Source of the DNA: Paracoccaceae bacterium
Lineage (GTDB): Bacteria > Pseudomonadota > Alphaproteobacteria > Rhodobacterales > Rhodobacteraceae
Length of the DNA stretch: 8,268 nt
Assembly (NCBI GenBank): GCA_003561595.1
Contig: PWWF01000009.1
Location: forward strand, 1-8,268
Direction: 5' to 3'
In this document: one piece after another, positions 6,060 through 8,268 of the stretch
Position numbering within the stretch: position 1 is the first letter of the stretch
Layout: each line of letters opens with the position of its first letter
Program-made: the position numbers and the translations under genes
The notes under the pieces: model-generated
Databases searched by the model: none
What the model was told of the DNA's origin: nothing
The model's input: only the letters and a program-made list of their open reading frames with translations

Positions 6060-7897
6060 CAGAACGCTTGCCCTATCCCGAGATACAACTGAACCCCGCG
6101 ACCCGTATCGCCCGCGACCGGCTGGGCGATATCCACCCGCAGCGGCCCGACCGGGGTGTTGTAGCGCAGGCCAAGCCCTGCCCCGGCGTGCCAGTCCGAC
6201 CCGCCAGAGATTGCCCCGTCCGACACGCGGCCCGCATCGGCAAAGGCGACGACGCCGATATTCTCGGTCGCGCGCACCCGCGCTTCGGCCGAAAGCGCCG
6301 CAAACCCGCGCCCGCCCGAGCGCACGCCATCCGAGGTAACGCCCAGTGACCGGAAGGGCTGGCCGCGCACGGTGCCACTGCCGCCCGAGTAGAACAGGAA
6401 ATCGCGCGGCGTCCGATCCAGCGCCGATCCAAAGACCGCGCCTGCCTGCGCCCGTCCGGCCAGAACGACGCGATCATCCTCGCCAAAGCCGCGATAGGCC
6501 CGCAGATCGGCATAGGCCCGCGCGCCACTGTCGGACCCGCGCGCGCCGATAAAGGGCGTCACCTCACCGCGCAGATATGTGCCGGTGGTGGGGGCGTTTT
6601 CATTGTCCCGCCGGTCCCAGGTCACGTCCAGCGGCAGCAGAAGCAGCCGAAAATCGCGTTCGGTTTCCAGATCGGGGCCGAATTTCGCGCGCTCCAGCAA
6701 CACACCGATGCCCGCGCCAAAGGTCAGTTCATTGCTGAATCGATGCTCCAGCCCGACATCAAGGCGAATGCGCTCGGCCTCGAAATCATCTTCGCGCTCC
6801 GTCTCGATCACGGCACCCAGATTAAGCGTCGTGTCAGGCGTGATGGTTGCCGGGCGCGCGAGTGTGGTGGCCAGCCGGAAATCCGGCCTGCCACTGCTTG
6901 CGCCAAGCCCACCGACCCTCGCCTCGATCCGAAAGCGCTCGGCCCCGCCAAACAGATTGCGATGCAGCCAGAAGGCCGTGACCTTGCCGCCTGCTTCGGT
7001 ATCGTATTCGACACTGCCGCCGATCCGGCGGCGCGGCGCCTCGACCACAGCGGCATTGATATCAAGCGTGCCATCGGGATTGGGCTCTTCCGCCTCGCGC
7101 AGCGCGACAGAGGCAAAGGTGCCCGTGCGGCGCAGACGGGCGGCGGCGCGGCGCACCTCTTCGGGGGAAAATACCTCACCCTCGGGCAATCCGGCAATGG
7201 CGACAATCCGCCGCGTGCGGGTGCGGCGTTGCCCATCAGGGCGCAGTGACCCGAAACGCAGGCGCGGGCCCGGCTGGATCTGCACGGCGACATCCAACTC
7301 GCCCGGCGGGTGGCGGGCGGTGATCTCCTGCTCGACCGGCTCGGCCTTGGCGTGGCCCTGATCGCGCCAGCCATCAACGGCCTCACCCGCGGCATCACGG
7401 ATAATGGTGCTGCGCGCAGGCTGCCCCGTGGCAAAACCGGCAGGCAGTTCTGTGTCGTCGGTCACCGGGCCAAGCTGGGTCTGCCCGAACACAAAGGCAG
7501 GCCCCGGGTTCAGGGTCAGCTCGATCGTGCCGATCTGCGATGGCGGGTTCAGGGGCGAGATATCAGCAGCCTCTCGCCCATCGATCCGGACCGAGATTTC
7601 GGGGGCGTAAAACCCCGCCTCATAGAAAATGCCGATCAACTGTCCATACTCGGCGCGCGCAATCGTGAACAGCTCGAAATCATCTTCCAGACCGTCGTCT
7701 TGCGCGGCGGCGAGAAGCGAGGAGCGCGTCAGCGCGGTTTCAAGGGCCGAATCGTCACCCTGAAAATTGATCCGCAGGTCATCGAATGCCCAGACCGGGC
7801 CGGCAAAGGTGACTGCCAGACCAGTGACCACCCCCGGAACGCCGAACATACGCCATGTAGACGCCCGGACGGGCGCATTTGGGACAGGTTGTGTCAT
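6059..7897 (-). CDS. tamA: TamA, outer-membrane Omp85-family assembly protein
   Basis: TamA is the outer-membrane half of the TamA-TamB module, a BamA relative with N-terminal POTRA domains and a 16-stranded barrel. From the Met chosen here it has 612 residues, close to the family norm. A signal peptide ends near PVWA-FDD (37/38). Three POTRA-like segments follow at about 39-107, 120-206 (with NPGPAFVFG) and 212-287 (with QPGPRLRFG at its border and an FSPEEVRRAAARLRRTGTF helix). The barrel runs to the C-terminal Phe (YLGIGQAF), the usual outer-membrane beta-signal. The loop-6 motif appears as GSGTVRGQPFRSLG (VRG at 510-512). GGSVEYDTEAG begins the barrel. Start choice is uncertain: an in-frame ATG at 7921 adds MWSRVCDA, and neither ATG has a good Shine-Dalgarno. 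I prefer 7897 because the added segment includes a Cys and is not signal-like. It diverges from ahcY and overlaps tamB by one base. Confidence 0.95.
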   Translation of the reverse strand: MTQPVPNAPVRASTWRMFGVPGVVTGLAVTFAGPVWAFDDLRINFQGDDSALETALTRSSLLAAAQDDGLEDDFELFTIARAEYGQLIGIFYEAGFYAPEISVRIDGREAADISPLNPPSQIGTIELTLNPGPAFVFGQTQLGPVTDDTELPAGFATGQPARSTIIRDAAGEAVDGWRDQGHAKAEPVEQEITARHPPGELDVAVQIQPGPRLRFGSLRPDGQRRTRTRRIVAIAGLPEGEVFSPEEVRRAAARLRRTGTFASVALREAEEPNPDGTLDINAAVVEAPRRRIGGSVEYDTEAGGKVTAFWLHRNLFGGAERFRIEARVGGLGASSGRPDFRLATTLARPATITPDTTLNLGAVIETEREDDFEAERIRLDVGLEHRFSNELTFGAGIGVLLERAKFGPDLETERDFRLLLLPLDVTWDRRDNENAPTTGTYLRGEVTPFIGARGSDSGARAYADLRAYRGFGEDDRVVLAGRAQAGAVFGSALDRTPRDFLFYSGGSGTVRGQPFRSLGVTSDGVRSGGRGFAALSAEARVRATENIGVVAFADAGRVSDGAISGGSDWHAGAGLGLRYNTPVGPLRVDIAQPVAGDTGRGVQLYLGIGQAF

Positions 7898-7931
7898 CGC
7901 GTCGCAAACTCTTGACCACATGGCTAGGACT

Positions 7932-7958
7932 TTCGCAGATAGAGCTACGTGCTACAAT
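7932..7958 (+). promoter_or_regulatory. Candidate ahcY promoter
   Basis: TACAAT at 7953-7958 is a good -10 match. The best -35 upstream is weak (TTCGCA at 7932-7937, spacer only 15 nt). The start would fall near 7965, giving a leader of about 97 nt that carries both hairpins noted below. It overlaps the candidate tamA promoter on the other strand. Confidence 0.3.
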
Positions 7959-7963
7959 CGCAA
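7936..7963 (-). promoter_or_regulatory. Candidate tamA promoter
   Basis: On the minus strand, TTGCGA (7958-7963) is followed after 16 nt by TATCTG (7936-7941), a weak sigma-70-like pair. Transcription would start near 7929. That would leave almost no leader before the ATG at 7921 and a leader of about 30 nt before the one at 7897. Read by eye only; the match is poor. Confidence 0.22.
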
Positions 7964-7964
7964 A

Positions 7965-7992
7965 CGACACTTGATGCGCGACACTTTGCGCG
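7965..7992 (+). repeat. Imperfect 14-bp tandem repeat in the tamA/ahcY intergenic region
   Basis: CGACACTTGATGCG (7965-7978) is followed directly by CGACACTTTGCGCG (7979-7992), with 11 of 14 positions identical. The first eight bases, CGACACTT, are the same in both copies. It overlaps the inverted repeat at 7973-7996. It may be a binding site with two half-sites on one face, or a chance duplication. Confidence 0.55.
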
Positions 7993-7996
7993 CATC
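7973..7996 (+). promoter_or_regulatory. Perfect 8-bp inverted repeat upstream of ahcY (operator or leader hairpin)
   Basis: GATGCGCG (7973-7980) and CGCGCATC (7989-7996) are exact reverse complements around an 8-nt spacer, ACACTTTG. The centre is about 77 nt before the ahcY ATG. As DNA it could be a dimeric-repressor site; as RNA it would form a stable stem at the 5' end of the ahcY leader. There is no T-run, so a terminator is unlikely. Function is not established from the sequence. Confidence 0.5.
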
Positions 7997-8048
7997 TTGT
8001 GGGCAAGGGTCGCGGGTGCTAAGCGCCGCGCAATCAGTGCCTGCATTT

Positions 8049-8054
8049 AGGAGG
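8049..8054 (+). promoter_or_regulatory. Strong ribosome binding site of ahcY
   Basis: AGGAGG lies 7 nt before the ATG at 8062. It is a near-consensus Shine-Dalgarno and by far the best in the window, consistent with a highly expressed housekeeping gene, and it fixes the start. Confidence 0.88.
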
Positions 8055-8061
8055 GGTGAGC

Positions 8062-8268
8062 ATGCCCAAGGACTACATTATCCGTGATCTGTCCCTGGCC
8101 GATTACGGTCGCAAGGAAATCGCGATTGCCGAGACAGAGATGCCCGCCCTGATGGCGCTGCGCGAGGAATATGGCGCCAGCCAGCCGCTCAAGGGTGCGC
8201 GCATCGCAGGGTCGCTGCACATGACGATCCAGACCGCCGTGCTGATCGAGACGCTCAGGGCGCTTGGG
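8062..8268 (+). CDS. ahcY: S-adenosylhomocysteinase (adenosylhomocysteinase), N-terminal part only
   Basis: The enzyme hydrolyses S-adenosylhomocysteine reversibly to adenosine and homocysteine, removing the product inhibitor of SAM-dependent methylation; it is cytosolic, tetrameric and uses bound NAD. Only the first 69 residues are present; the full protein is usually about 430-470. They match the conserved N-terminus: [20 protein letters not shown], then [13 protein letters not shown], then [25 protein letters not shown]. The AGSLHMT block carries the adenosine-contacting His53 and Thr55. Gln57 stands where animal enzymes usually have Glu, as is common in bacteria. The start has a near-perfect Shine-Dalgarno. 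It is transcribed away from tamA and the leader contains inverted repeats, so control at DNA or RNA level is possible. The right window edge cuts the gene; there is no sign it is broken. Confidence 0.97.
   Translation, partial: MPKDYIIRDLSLADYGRKEIAIAETEMPALMALREEYGASQPLKGARIAGSLHMTIQTAVLIETLRALG

Noticed and set aside
6579..7361. 260-residue plus-strand open frame inside tamA
   Set aside because: Ser/Arg-rich shadow of the TamA barrel and POTRA coding frame; no start signal or domain.
6059..7897. TamA loop motif reading VRGQ rather than VRGF/Y as a functional anomaly
   Set aside because: The core VRG is intact, and I recall VRGQP-type motifs in alphaproteobacterial TamA, so this looks lineage-typical rather than a defect.
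7779..8006. 75-residue minus-strand open frame with CPKC across the tamA 5' end
   Set aside because: It overlaps the tamA signal-peptide region in another frame and the intergenic region. The CxxC caught my eye, but there is no Shine-Dalgarno and no recognisable family.
7922..8061. SAH or SAM riboswitch upstream of ahcY
   Set aside because: The location suits one, but I could not find the conserved core I remember for these families. Only generic inverted repeats are visible, so I reported structure without naming a class.

Overview
The window is a high-GC stretch that reads as an alphaproteobacterial chromosome, most likely of the Rhodobacteraceae/Paracoccaceae. The TamA, TamB and PCu(A)C-type proteins have the look of that group, GC- and CG-rich codons dominate throughout, and antisense frames stay open for long distances as expected at this base composition. 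I see no mobile element, CRISPR array, tRNA or rRNA, and no stretch of more than 300 bases lacks a gene.

Layout. Six genes lie in one tight minus-strand block, read from right to left: tamA (outer-membrane Omp85 protein), tamB (large periplasmic bridge protein), an SDR oxidoreductase, a crotonase-fold protein, a small exported cysteine-containing protein resembling DUF2946, and a periplasmic copper chaperone of the PCu(A)C family whose C-terminus runs off the left edge. Junctions are a 1-nt overlap (TGATG), a 12-nt gap, a 4-nt overlap (ATGA), a 13-nt gap and a gap of about 35 nt, so one polycistronic unit is plausible. On the plus strand, diverging from tamA, is the start of ahcY (S-adenosylhomocysteinase), which runs off the right edge. 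The shared tamA/ahcY intergenic region (about 140-165 nt) holds a perfect 8-bp inverted repeat, an imperfect 14-bp tandem repeat and candidate divergent promoters.

How the genes fit together. TamA and TamB form the translocation and assembly module, which helps insert some outer-membrane proteins and, in current models, helps move lipids between the membranes. The SDR and crotonase are translationally coupled and look like a small metabolic pair, but the crotonase has lost both glutamates of the hydratase mechanism, so its reaction is unknown. The last two genes form a copper-delivery pair, likely serving cytochrome oxidase assembly.

Most of the window is ordinary core genome. The points worth a second look are the glutamate-less crotonase and its odd neighbours, three tandem repeats of about 100 residues inside TamB, the structured ahcY leader, and a strong GC hairpin between the last two genes. 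I did not find a convincing undescribed system.
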